Positions 1-10,489 of a stretch of 64,000 bases of DNA are shown here, piece by piece (the first letter of the stretch is position 1; each line of letters opens with the position of its first letter). Under the pieces are notes generated by a model. It had not been told where the DNA came from. It saw nothing but the letters and a program-made list of their open reading frames with translations, and did not search any database. The translations under genes and the position numbers were made by a program. The DNA is from Cornus controversa (lineage: Eukaryota; Streptophyta; Magnoliopsida; Cornales; Cornaceae), in NCBI GenBank assembly GCA_026545225.1, contig CM048848.1, positions 23,228,806-23,292,805 on the forward strand, given 5' to 3'.

Positions 1-1
1 A

Positions 2-232
2 AAGTATGAACCGGATCCTTCATATGTGTTAGATTGGACAAATCTTGAGGTGGAGGAGGACGTGTCTTACGAGGAGAGACCGATACAGATTTTGGATACT
101 AGGGAGCAAGGGCTTTGGGGCAAGACCATTCCATTGGTTAAAGTCCTTTGGATACATCACGAAGTCGAGGAAGCTACGTGGGAGCGAGAACAAGAATTCC
201 ACTCAAAGTATCCCGAGTTATTTACTACTTGA
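2..232 (+). CDS. Ty3/gypsy pol C-terminus (integrase tail with chromodomain-like end), partial
   Basis: The reading frame is open from the left edge of the window (codons begin at base 2) to a TGA at 230-232, so this is the tail of a longer polyprotein. The visible protein starts KYEPDPSYVLDW and contains YEERPIQILD and KVLWIHHEVEEATWE, ending in YPELF. That order (..PDPS.V.., YEE.P..ILD, W..H..EEATWE.E....YP.LF) is the usual end of plant chromovirus-like gypsy integrases, where a chromodomain-like module is thought to target integration. It is followed within 50 bp by a polypurine tract and an LTR, as expected for the 3' end of pol. No stop or frameshift is visible in this piece. The rest of the gene lies outside the window. 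Confidence 0.85.
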   Translation, partial: KYEPDPSYVLDWTNLEVEEDVSYEERPIQILDTREQGLWGKTIPLVKVLWIHHEVEEATWEREQEFHSKYPELFTT

Positions 233-244
233 GGTATGCCTCTA

Positions 245-279
245 ATTTCGAGGATGAAATTCCTCTAAGGTGGGGAGGT
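245..279 (+). promoter_or_regulatory. Pre-PPT inverted repeat and polypurine tract
   Basis: AATTTCG-AGGA-TGAAATT forms a short hairpin (one mismatched arm position), followed by the purine-rich AAGGTGGGGAGG directly before the LTR start TGTAACA. The polypurine tract would prime plus-strand DNA synthesis in reverse transcription. The same layout recurs at 14297-14332 and, on the minus strand, at 28690-28730. Confidence 0.7.
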
Positions 280-1433
280 TGTAACAACCCGAATTTTTTT
301 TCTTTCTCTCTTCGAATTATGTTTAAGAGTTAAGTGAATTTTTTTTTAAGCATGATTAATTGTTTAATAACATGCTTGGTGGACTTAAATGATCTTTTTG
401 TGTTTTCGGTTACGGGTATGGGACCGAAATGGGTTTGGGTAACCGGAGAAAATAACTACTAGATCTAGAGAGTGGTGTGGGGGTATGGATGTAATTTTAA
501 GGGTATAAGTGAAATTTTGAAAAATGAGGAAAGGCGAGTTTGCGAATAAGCTAAAAAGGGCCATAACAAGGAGCAAATAAGGAAAAGGTGGAGGGTTTAG
601 TTGCAAAAGGAGAAATATATTATTTATATGTGTAAAGTGGGGGAAAAATCAGATTTTCACTTCTCTCTCTCTCTCTCTACATCCGGCTCCTACTCTCTCT
701 CTCTACAAGTTTCTCTTCTCTCCTTCTCTCTAAGTTTTGAGGGCCAAGAAGTGAGATTTGAGGGTAAAGCTAAGACCAAAAGTTGTTCCCCTCACTCTCC
801 TCTTTGTTTAATCAGTGGAAAGTTGCCATTAGAGGAGTTTGAAGCTTGGTGAAATTTGGGTCTTCCACTTTTAAGCTTGGGTTTTGAGGTAGGGGTGTTC
901 TTTCTCATCTACTTGTCGATTCTAGGGTTTTGGGTGAAGTGGTGAGAGCTAAGGGTATGTATTGCATGTTTTAGAGATCTAAGAAGGGTGGGATAAGGTG
1001 TTTTCTTCTTCTCTTGAATCTCTTCTATGCAATATATGTGTATCTCTTAATATGCATGACGTGAGGGACAAATGCATGAGAATGTGGGAGAATGAGAGTA
1101 TATATGCTTATGCGCCAAATGTGGTGTACATGTATAATTATGTGCAAATATAAGAAGTATATGTGTTATATGTTATAAGTGAGTTAAATGCATGCTATAT
1201 TTGTATAGAAAATGTATGCATTGGTGAAGCATGATTAAAATGTGCTTAAATGGAATTTATGTGCATATGTGTATAATATATGCATGCCATGTATTACGCT
1301 AATTAGCTTGTACATCATGGAGTGTGAATGTGGAGTATTTGATTTTTAGATGTTCGAAATGCATATATGAGCCATTGTGAGGAAACGGGAAAATGGGGTT
1401 AAGACTAGGTGTCGATTATTTGGGTCAACAATG

Positions 1434-1653
1434 CTCGGTGGCGGTGCGGATTGGACTAACCACCTTGAGCCACCCAATGATTTGGTGACGGTGCTGATAC
1501 GGACTAATCACCTAGAATCCAATTATGCTCAGTGGCGGTGCGGATATGGACTAACCACTTTGAGCCACCTAATACTCAGTGACGGTGCTAATATGGTCTA
1601 ATCACCTTGAGTAAGTGAATATTTCATGATGGTACTGATACGAACTAATCACC
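1434..1653. repeat. Diverged tandem repeat, about 47-bp unit, about five copies
   Basis: Each unit has the form CTCRGTGRCGGTGCKGAT..GGACTAAYCACCTTGAG..., with recurrent GTGGCGGTGCGGAT or GTGACGGTGCTGAT and ACTAACCACC or ACTAATCACC. Alternate units resemble each other more (GGCGG/AACC against GACGG/AATC), which suggests an older 94-bp higher-order unit. It lies in the middle of the LTR. Confidence 0.7.
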
Positions 1654-2822
1654 AATGGGTAAACAAAAATATTACCCTGGGAGTATAATGTTGGCGGGGT
1701 AGGCCAAAGTCACGAGACGGTTATGGGAGGTGTCCCAGGTCACATGGTTGGTCAAAAACCATGTTAGGGTATCAGGTGGAGTCCAAGGGAGAGACAAGTG
1801 CGTGATATTGCTTTCATTTTAAATTATAAAGCATGATACGTGTTTAATGCATCCCTATATATATATATGCATTGTTGTCAGTGAACATGATGTATGTTGA
1901 ATGATACATGAAATGTTGTGACATGCATTCATGTAGGTTGTGTCGGGTTGGTACTTAGGTGGGTTGGGGTATCCCTACTGAGCCGTAGTGGTGTTCACCC
2001 TCTTATTCTAAACTCTTTTTCAGATAAGGCGCCAATGACGGATGAGACTTGAGTGTCCAAGAAGAATTCTAGTTATATTTTGCTACATTTTTGGATATTT
2101 CTATTTTTGGCTATCTGTGCCGGCTTGTGGCACGGTAATGAATTAGTTGTAGTCATGGTAGAATTTGTTGCATTTTGAACCTTATGCATGAATTCTTGTA
2201 ATGACTATAAAGTTGGAATAAAACCATATAAATGATATGTACCCTTTTGAGAAAATCGTGTGTTAGAGATGTATGGCACCATAAGACCATTTTCCTCTTT
2301 AGTTATGATTTCTTGTATGGTTAATCATGAGCAAATGGAGTGTGGAAAGTATGTATGCATGAGTTGTGGAGTGAAGAGGGTAAGGAAAAATAGATGGAAT
2401 TAGATTTCAAGTATGAAATGCATGTTATGTGAATTTACTTGATGGTCATTAAGGCATTAAAGTAGCCATTGGGGGGACACATACCCAAAAGTGTCCATTT
2501 TGAGTTCAAGGAGTGAATGAAATTTATTTATATAGTAAGAAAAATGTGTTAGCTTCGATTTGAGGGGCCATGGACCTTGTTCGAATTTAAATTGAGAATG
2601 TTATGCATGTTTTGGTGCAAGGGTTGGAAATCTGACCTACACTCACTAAATCGAGTATAACTTGAGGTATGGTTTGTATTTTTGGATGATTCAAATTAGA
2701 TTAGAAACTAGTCATGTTAAGGATGACCCATGTCAAGTTTCAAGTCAAACAGACTTACGGATGGTGAGATATTAGCATTTGAAGTCAGGTTGAGGAATGT
2801 TGTAAAAAATTCAGGCATAGGT

Positions 2823-2886
2823 ACTTTCAGCATGCTGAAAGTCCACTTTCAGCCTGTTGAAAGTTCACTTTCAGGTGACTGAAAGT
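2823..2886. repeat. Three tandem 20-bp palindromes, 22-bp period
   Basis: Positions 2823-2842 are a perfect 20-bp palindrome (ACTTTCAGCATGCTGAAAGT). Positions 2845-2864 and 2867-2886 keep the arms ACTTTCAG...CTGAAAGT or nearly so, with changed centres (CCTG, GTGA). A weaker fourth half-site follows near 2920-2935. The cluster is in the 3' third of the LTR, and its regular two-turn spacing resembles a set of protein-binding sites. No function can be read directly from the sequence. Confidence 0.75.
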
Positions 2887-3311
2887 GCTATTTTTGGAAA
2901 TCCAAACTCTCTGTAAGTTTTAGGCGATTGAAAGTCCTATAGACCTTAAAAATGTGGAATTTTATAACTTTTCATGATCTAAGAGTTGAAATGGAAGGTC
3001 ATGGATGCATACACCGATGTGTGGCCCATTGGGATGGATAGTGATGAGTATACGTATAGATAATTACGTGTGTATGGTTAGCTTCTGCTGTAATCGAGAT
3101 ATATGAGGAGGTTCATTGGGGTTTAATGAACGAGATCACCTCTGATTTTCTAGGAGCCGGGAATTGGGGCGTGACAGGAGGGTATTATAACTTGATACTA
3201 TCACATGAGTGTGGTTAAGGTTGTTCAAGGGGTTTAGTGAATGGGTTCGCACTCGGGATTCGGGTCGGTCCGGGGGAGTCCCGGCGGTTCGGGTTCCGGG
3301 GCATGACAGAA

Positions 3312-3323
3312 TGGTATCAGAGC
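3312..3323 (+). other. Primer-binding site, Met-tRNA type
   Basis: TGGTATCAGAGC, the standard initiator-methionine tRNA primer-binding site of plant LTR retrotransposons, begins 4 bp after the LTR end TGACA. A 100-bp 5' leader-like stretch follows before the sequence changes character near 3430. Confidence 0.85.
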
Positions 3324-3429
3324 ATGGTACTTTATAGAGGGTGAAAAGGGTCCATTGGGACTAATAGACGGGTTAACCTCCAGTTTCCCGAGAGTCAGGA
3401 AATCGAGGCCTTACAAAGACTATCTATCC

Positions 3430-4249
3430 TGATGTAATAACTTTCTATTTGTACTCTCTCTAGTGTCAATCGAGTCTTTTTGGCATTTGAGGCTAATTTT
3501 CATCCATGTGGGGGGTTTTTAGAAAAATTGAATGAAAATTGAATATTATATTACATGAGTTAGGCTAGGATATTACTTAACAGACACGTAAGTATTAATT
3601 CGTAGCAAATAAACACTATTAGTGTTGGTTGAAGGTGAAACAGTGTTATTCACACTAAATAGACACCAAAAATGTTTGTTAATATCGAACAGACACTATT
3701 AGTATTGTTTAAAGTTGAAACAGTACGAGTTACAACTTTTTAGATCAAAGGACATGTCCCATGGCTATTCGAGTACTTTTGAAAGGGTACAAGTATGCCT
3801 ATAAATAGGTCGCTTAATTCTCATTTGTGAATATACAATTCAAACTTGTTTTTCTCTTTAATCATGAAGTCTCCCTCACTATATAGCCTAACCCAATTGG
3901 TACTAAGTCTTAGTAGTTTGGTTTGAACCAATGAGTTAAGAGTACTAACACATTGGTGGTTCGTAGAAGCTCATTTGTTTTGTAGTGTTGCTACAAATTA
4001 AGAGTAAGATCATTGTATCCTGGGAGACTGCCAAGGTCCGTTCAACACCATTACGAGGCGATAATTAAAATCTACCTCTACGCTCAATCTACAGGTTCTT
4101 TAGTATTTATGTATTTTATAATTGTTTTATATCTTAAATAGTATCATATACTAATATATTTTTCCATAAAAAAACATGGATATTTTGGACTCTTGAATTT
4201 CACCATTGACTTTCGGTATCTATGGACTTTATATATACGTATGTGTGTG

Positions 4250-4280
<31 letters not shown>

Positions 4281-4316
4281 TGGGTATACAGGTGAACTCT
4301 TATAAAATTGTGTTAT
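3430..4316 (+). other. AT-rich LTR-like fragment, unclassified
   Basis: No ORF of interest is present. Two diverged copies of ACACTATTAGTRTTGKTT..GTTGAAACAGT lie near 3613-3645 and 3697-3725. A TATAAATAGG box lies near 3800. Near 4020-4095 a block reads GTATCCTGGGAGACTGCC, then ATTACGAGGCGATAA, which has the look of the R-U5 part of a plant Copia LTR. I infer an old solo or truncated LTR, but saw no TSD. A (GT)n(TA)n microsatellite ends it at about 4245-4280. Confidence 0.35.
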
Positions 4317-4321
4317 CAAGT

Positions 4322-5339
4322 TGCTGGCACCCAAAAGTGGCGCTATGTGGCAGCCAGCTTGGTTTTAATGAGAACGAATGAAAAGACTACACGTGGACAA
4401 TATATGGAGCTATGATAGTGTGTTTTACAACATGGGCCAACTTGGAGAAAGGTAGTTGATATAGAGATACAGGAAAAGATAAATCATAAGTATTTAATTT
4501 CGATCAACTAACTCTATCTAAAGGACTAGAGGTTGATTAGGAGTGGGCTCTTGTAGTTGGATGAGAATAAGCTTGGGTATATTAGTTAATTGACGATTCT
4601 TGTCACTCAAAGGTAGCAAGCTGTGCTAGAAGAGCTATATAAGGAGTGTATGGATAAGTTTTGAATAAGATGGACTCTATGAAAACTTAGATCAATACAC
4701 TATATTGCTTGGACTTGAAAACACAATATGTTTTGATATGCATATATATGCATTGTTTATTTCCTTTGATATATTTATTTATTTCAGTATTATCTTTATT
4801 ATTATATTTAGGAAGTTAGTTCTTTTTAGTTTCTTATAAAAAATTAGAACTCTTTATTAGAGGTCCCCGACTAACACAATTTACATTCAATATATTTTTC
4901 TTTACAAACATTTATGTTTTTTAGTATCTTTACTGTTAATGTCAATTTCCATTCAACGTCATGTATCTTCCATGCAATTTATCTTTCAATGCAATTTCAA
5001 TTACTTTTAATTTCAGTATCTTTAATTTCTTACACTTTCCTTTTATACATCTTTTCATTATCTTGCCAATTTGTTTTTCTTGCACATTTAAATTCTAGTC
5101 TTTCAATTGAACGCAATTTCTATTGCAATTTTTTTAGAAGTCCTCTTCATTGAGGCAAGAGAAAAGACATTCTGAGAGTTTGGTATTCTCTCTCCCTAAA
5201 ATAATCGCCTGATCATACGTTGTTCTCAAAAGAGATACTTTGTTCAACCATAACACAAGTTGACTGTAATCGGCCAGCCTAACCGATTTAGTACAGCTTT
5301 ATTTAAATCGGTCAACCCACTCGATTTATTGATTGAACA
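4322..5339 (+). mobile_element. Left (5') LTR of the small non-autonomous element
   Basis: This 1,018-bp LTR has TG..CA ends and aligns with 6789-7392 across its first about 500 bp and last about 90 bp. It carries AT-rich pyrimidine stretches near 4900-5150 that the right LTR has lost. Its end holds diverged copies of ATCGGCCAGCCTAACCGATT and ATCGGTCAACCCACTCGATT, a short repeat that also marks the LTR at 44346. Confidence 0.8.
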
Positions 5340-5386
5340 TATTTTGGCATGCCCGGTGGGACCAAAAGTGCTAAAAGGTTTGGAAG

Positions 5387-5632
5387 ATGCCACCAAAGCT
5401 AATGAGCTCTAAATCTGCCATTACTAGTGAGGAAGAGCATGAAGAAGAAATTCCTCAACTAGTTAGTAAATCTACTGACACCCAAATAGACATGATAGCG
5501 TTACTAGCAGCATTAGAAGTTCACACTAATGCTTACTTTAAGGGGTATTGTGCTCTTAATAACATTTCTTTTGAGGGAAATTTTAGCCTCCATTCCAAAG
5601 AGGCTGATATAGGCAAGGAGTCCCAGTGTTAA
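5387..5632 (+). CDS. Short ORF inside the non-autonomous element (81 aa), function unknown
   Basis: This is the first ATG after the PBS and gives an acidic 81-residue product starting MPPKLMSSKSAITSEEEHEEE. It has no zinc knuckle, protease or other motif I recognise. Its position, where gag normally starts, suggests the N-terminus of a degenerate gag. It could equally be a chance frame. Downstream internal sequence (5633-6788) is interrupted by stops in all frames. Confidence 0.35.
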   Translation: MPPKLMSSKSAITSEEEHEEEIPQLVSKSTDTQIDMIALLAALEVHTNAYFKGYCALNNISFEGNFSLHSKEADIGKESQC

Positions 5633-6788
5633 AAAATTGACTTTTCAGCTGATTCCACAACCAATTATTCAACCAGTAGTAGCTGATCAACAAATTTAGT
5701 CAGGGTCACTATTGGCTTTATCTCAACCAAATTAGCTAACAAGCTTACCCGTAAGCACCCTGCCAATCTGGATAGAGGCTCAGCCACAGCCAGTCGTTTC
5801 GATGTTTCAACAATCACATGGGATACGTCAATATCAGAATCAGTCACTCCCACATCAATAGGTAATTCTTCAAAATGAACCAATCAGCCCGGGGGGCAAC
5901 CAAGATAAGTGGAAACAACCAGATCCACCTATTGCTCCGGCACTTGAGGGCCATGCCATAAACAATTAACCCCAGGTTTAGCCAAAACCTTATTAACCGT
6001 CTACGACTAATTAGCTACTAGCTATAGATCAAGTACTTGATCGATTGAATTCACCAATTGTGCTAGATAAGGCCCAGTTGGCAAATCTCATTGACCAAGA
6101 GTACAGTCCTGATCTAAGAGGCCGGCCTATCAAAATGAGGCTTTTCCTAATTACTTAATGGGGAAGCCTTCTCATGGAAGCAAACGTTGTCGATGCCTTA
6201 AAGTTTCTAGACAAGAAATCAGAGATGATGGGAGTTGATAATGACATGTTATATACTATAGTCAGCGATAATGTGATCAGCCTTGCTTTTAAGAAAAAAG
6301 ACTGATAAGGAGAAAGAAACGAGGTAGCCAACAACTGCTGTGAGTACGCCATCAACCACTCCAAGCAGCATGGTGGTGAAAGAATTAAAGATGAAAATTA
6401 GATCAACCATAGTAGTCCAATCAGCCTTTATAATGTTACACAATAATTTGATCTCAGCTGATCGCAACCAAGCTATGCTAATAAATTTAGATTGTGGGGT
6501 CCCTCTTAAGTCTATAAATGGTTGATACCTTAAAAAGTGTTAGCCAAATTTATTGAAAAAATGGAAGAATATAATCAACCAGAGTGATATGGCTGATGCA
6601 AAATAGAGATCATCTTAGTGGTGGTTCGAAATAAGTCAAGCTAATAAATGTTTTGGGCTCATCGGTCTACCGTTTTGTTCCAAGTTTTAGTTCATCCATG
6701 ATTTTGCAAAATTCTCTTCCAATATATTTAAATTTCAAAAATCTTATTAGCTTGATCAGTCATAAGATATTTCGAATTGGGGAGCAGT

Positions 6789-7392
6789 TGTTGACACCCA
6801 AAAGTGGCGCCATGCGGCAGCCACTTGGTTTTGAAAACAATGAATGAAAATACAACACGTGGACAATATATGGAGCTATGATAGTGTATTTTGCAGCATG
6901 GGCCAAATTTGAGAAAGGGAAGTAAGCTAGTATAGAGATACAAGAAGAGATAAATCACAAGTATTTAATTTTAACTAGACTCTATCTAAAGGATTAGTGG
7001 TTGATTGGGAGTGGGATCTTGTAGTTGGATGATGATAAGCTTGGGTATATTAGTTGATTGAGGATTCTTTCCATTCAAAGGTAGCAGAGTATATTACAAA
7101 GAGCTATACAAGAAGCATATAGATAAGTTTTGAATAAGATGGACTCTATGCAAACTTTTATCAATACGCTATATTGTTGGGACTTGAAGACAAAATCTGT
7201 TTTGATATACATATATGCATTATTTATTTCCTTTTATATATTTATTTATTTCTGCATTATCTTGTTTCTTAGATTTAGGAAGTTAGTTATTTTTAGTTTC
7301 CTGTAACACATGTTGACTATAATCGGCCAACCCAGTCGATTTAGTACAGATTGATTTAAATTGGCTAGCCCAACTGATTTATTTATCGAACA
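6789..7392 (+). mobile_element. Right (3') LTR of the small non-autonomous element
   Basis: This 604-bp LTR starts TGTTGACACCCAAAAG and ends TCGAACA, followed directly by the TSD copy CAAGT. Relative to the left LTR it has a deletion of about 420 bp joining the GGAAGTTAGTT segment to the CATGTTGACTATAATCGGCC segment. Confidence 0.8.
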
Positions 7393-7397
7393 CAAGT

Positions 7398-7489
7398 AAA
7401 GAATTTGGTCAAATTTTTGATATAAGGAAGCGGTATTATTCAGCTGAAAATATATAAAGATGAAGTTGAGTGGGACTTGGACTCTGAGA
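7398..7489. other. Short linker with degraded minus-strand PBS
   Basis: There is no gene. The last bases, TGGACTCTGAGA at about 7478-7489, look like a decayed reverse complement of the Met-tRNA PBS (GGCTCTGATACCA at 37181-37193). This fits a minus-strand LTR beginning at 7490. Confidence 0.4.
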
Positions 7490-10489
7490 TAAAATACACC
7501 CCAGAAAATTTCGCGTATGAGGTGGCCAGTCTCATATACAAAACCTGGGAGATACATACAATTAGTAACAACAAGCATAGAATACAAAAGACAGTAAAAT
7601 AAATTCTAAAAGTTGAACAGAAAATCCCACTGAATTGAAATAACTGGTAATCAAATAATTATATGCTCGCTGATACAATTTGGAAGTCCTGTAACCCAAA
7701 GACCCCTTAATCATAATAAACAAAAGTTTAAGACTCTAATTTAAAACTAACAACCAAAATCTCTAAACGAGTTCATAGTATGACCCTTGAATAAGATGAC
7801 AGATTTCTACCCTGTGACCAATGAGAAGAGATGTGTGCCACAACCAACCCTAAAACTCTATCCTCGTAGTGGAACCCGTCTAAAACCTGAAATATCAACA
7901 AAGTGGGTTAAACCCACGAGGAAGTCCTACTACTACATCCCAATCAGAGAACCAATATACATACCTTCAGTATAAGGGACACAAACTATATCTATAGATT
8001 TAACATACAAGTTATTCTTTTATCCAGTTTCATGTTTACAAAATAATAGTCAATATTTATAATATTCCACCCAAACCCTTATTATGCAAAAGTAAACACA
8101 TTCCTTAAGTTTAGTAGAAATAAACATAACATGAAATACTATCAAGTTCAAGCAATCCTAACATATCACCATTTTATCCTTTGATACCTTAATAGGTATA
8201 GGTATATATATACTGGTCATTCCCTACTTAGTTTATTTTTTCAGAAATCAAAATCATCTTATACGTTGTCCCAACAAACCCTTATCATTCAACAATGAAC
8301 CCATTCTTTAAGTTCAAAGTAAAGAAACATATGCATTCATTTTATTAAATCTAGGCAATCATGACAAAGTAATTATAATGTATAGATACCTTATTAAGTA
8401 TGGGCGATCCTGACACGCCGGGCAATCCTGATATGCCAAATAAAATGTATAGATACCTTATTAGGTATGGGCGATCCTGACACGCCGGGCAATCCTTACA
8501 TGCCAAAATAAAATGCATAGATACCTTATTAGGTATGGGTGATCTTGACACGCCAAGCAATCCTTACATGCCAAAATAAAATGCATAGATACCTTATTAG
8601 GTATGGGCGATCCTGACACGCTGGACAGTCCTTACATGCCAAAATAAAATGCATAGATACCTTATTAGGTATGGGCGATCCTGACACGCCAGGGAATCCC
8701 TACATGCCAAAATAAAATGCATAGATGTGTTCCCAATATGAAACATAAAATAAATAAGGTGCATTATGATTTTAATTTGCACAAACAAAGTAATTCAAAT
8801 TATCCGACATGAAATTATCACCATAAGACAAATCGTTCACAAGTAAGCTATAATCAAGTATTTAATGGGCATTTATATCCTTAAAGGAAAATACATTCAA
8901 GTAAATCAAATAACACAATTTAACCACTTTAGAAACAAACACCCAATCCAACCCTCAATGCACTCAAATCTATGAGGGAGTCTAAACCAAACTCTTATCT
9001 AGGTTTCTGGGCCTATTATACTTCAAATAACCATATTAAATCATTCTGAAATTTTTTAGAATTTTACAAAATATTTTCAACATAAAAGAAGGTGAAAACC
9101 CAACTTTTAGACACTTTAAAAATTAATTGAACACAAAGGGAAGCTCATTTCAAGATGACAATTTAAACCCAAGTTTATTTAACCTCTAGAAAGTTATAGC
9201 AAAAATTTGAGAGTTTTTGGAATTACAAAAGTATTTTTTAAAATTACAGAAAGTGAAAAACCCAACTTTTGGACACTTTAAAAATCAATTGAACAAAAGA
9301 AGATCATTTTGAGTTGAAAATTTAAACCCAAGTGTATTTGGCCTCCAAAAAGTTACAATAAAAATTTGGGAATTTTAGGAACTTTATAAGTATTTTCTAA
9401 AATTAAAGAACCAGAAAAATCCAGTTTTTAGACACTTTAAAAATTAATTTCATGACATAGGTAAATCATTTCGACATGAAATTTAAACCCCAAGCTCCTT
9501 AAGCTCCCAGGAAGTTGACATAAAATTTTGGGAACTTTTAGAATTATAAAATTATTTTTAAAAAATTATTTTCCATATTTTCAAGTTTTTTTCAAAAATT
9601 TCAAAAATTCAAAACAAATAATGCAATAATTCGGAATGGGCCCATATCGGACCCAGAGGTGGGCGCCCGCGAATGGGGCCCAAAAATACTTTTTTGGCCA
9701 CCGGCGCAGGCTGCACGTGCCCCCACGCGCCGGCGGGACACGTGGCCACCTTTTTTTTTTCTGTTTTTTCTTTCTTTCTTTCTTCTTCCTTCTTCTTCCT
9801 AAAGCCTCCACGCAACAACAATGGTTGAAAAACTTCCCGATCACTTTCCGATCACTTCCGGGCACCGAATCGCGCATATGAATATACCATTGAACTCGTA
9901 TCGATCTAAGCCATGCATTGGTACCAAAACCATCCCCTCTCACGGTCTAAATCAAAAACGCCCAATTTCAAGTTTCAAAAATCTAAAATTTCAAATTCAA
10001 TTTCCCGTCAATCTACCTAACGGTTCACAACCAAACTTTCAAGGATTGTTCTAGGAAGTAAGATCTACCTTTTAATTGGAACAAAAACTTTCAAAAAAAT
10101 GATGAATACAGTAAACCCAATTTCATGTTTATATATATATATATATATACCCGCCTATACAGTCATATATACATGTATAAACATATGCAAAAATACCCTA
10201 AAACAGTACCAAAACTCCAAAATCTTGATGTTTAATTCACAGAATTATTCTTAGCATGCAAGAATCATTTAGTTTCATAATTAATTGCATAAAAATTTCT
10301 AGCAACATGTCTATACAATTAATATATATATTATACATATATTCCAGCAACATGTATATACAAAAAAAATATATTTGTATACAGATTCAGAGGGGAAGAG
10401 AAGAGTCCGAACTTGCCGTGTGATGTTGAGCAAAAATCACTTTTTTTTTCTCTTTTCTGGCGTCTACCGTCTTCTCCCTAAGATTAATT
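7490..10489 (-). mobile_element. Family-G gypsy LTR, copy 1, truncated at its 5' end
   Basis: On the plus strand it starts TAAAATACACCCCAGAAAATTTCGC..ATGAGGTGGCC, matching the family-G LTR 3' ends at 26021, 36277, 37196 and (plus strand) 63495. It runs in parallel with the 37196 copy up to the GGCGTCTACCGTCTTCTCCC region, then stops abruptly at about 10489. There it joins an unrelated LTR, losing the last several hundred bases and the expected terminal GGTATTACA. It contains the family tandem repeat (8378-8728), a GC-richer patch at 9640-9750 and a (TA)n run at about 10130-10150. It contains no gene. Confidence 0.8.
8378..8728. repeat. LTR tandem repeat, about 67-bp unit, five copies
   Basis: The units read AATGYATAGATACCTTATTAGG, then TATGGGCGATCCTGACACGCC and GGGCAATCCTTACATGCCAAAATAA. 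Each unit has a hairpin-forming core with ATACCT..AGGTAT arms. The same repeat with other copy numbers and unit lengths occurs at 26650-26855, 37885-38148, 40596-40730 and 62690-62860. Confidence 0.85.

Larger units (their letters stand above)
280..3308 (+). mobile_element. Long LTR (about 3.0 kb) of a chromovirus-like gypsy element
   Basis: It starts TGTAACAACCC right after a polypurine tract and ends ...GGGGCATGACA three bases before a Met-tRNA-type primer-binding site, giving TG...CA termini. The pol tail lies to its left and a PBS to its right. This one LTR therefore serves as the 3' LTR of the left element and the 5' LTR of another internal region, as in a tandem array made by LTR-LTR recombination. 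A second LTR-end-like sequence, GGGGCGTGACA, ends at 3176, so the true right end is a little uncertain. The LTR holds a 47-bp tandem repeat (1434-1653) and a palindrome cluster (2823-2886). I see no credible gene inside it. Confidence 0.75.
4317..7397 (+). mobile_element. Complete small non-autonomous LTR retrotransposon with TSD CAAGT
   Basis: Two direct repeats, 4322-5339 and 6789-7392, start TGCTGGCACCC / TGTTGACACCC and end GAACA. They are flanked by an exact 5-bp target duplication, CAAGT, at 4317-4321 and 7393-7397. A PBS-like TTTGGCATGCCCGGTGGGAC follows the left LTR, and a purine-rich TTGGGGAGCAG precedes the right LTR. The internal region is only about 1.45 kb and has no protease, reverse transcriptase or integrase, so it needs proteins supplied in trans. 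The right LTR lacks about 420 bp present in the left one (roughly 4830-5250). The whole unit is 3,071 bp between the TSDs. Confidence 0.85.

Noticed and set aside
8351-8788. Possible CRISPR-like array
   Set aside because: Units are contiguous tandem repeats of 67 bp with no unique spacers, inside a plant LTR.
9581-9943. 120-codon minus ORF and its plus-strand shadows, with relatives at 27459 and 39202
   Set aside because: They recur only because the LTR GC patch recurs; frames are not kept open equally and no domain is visible.
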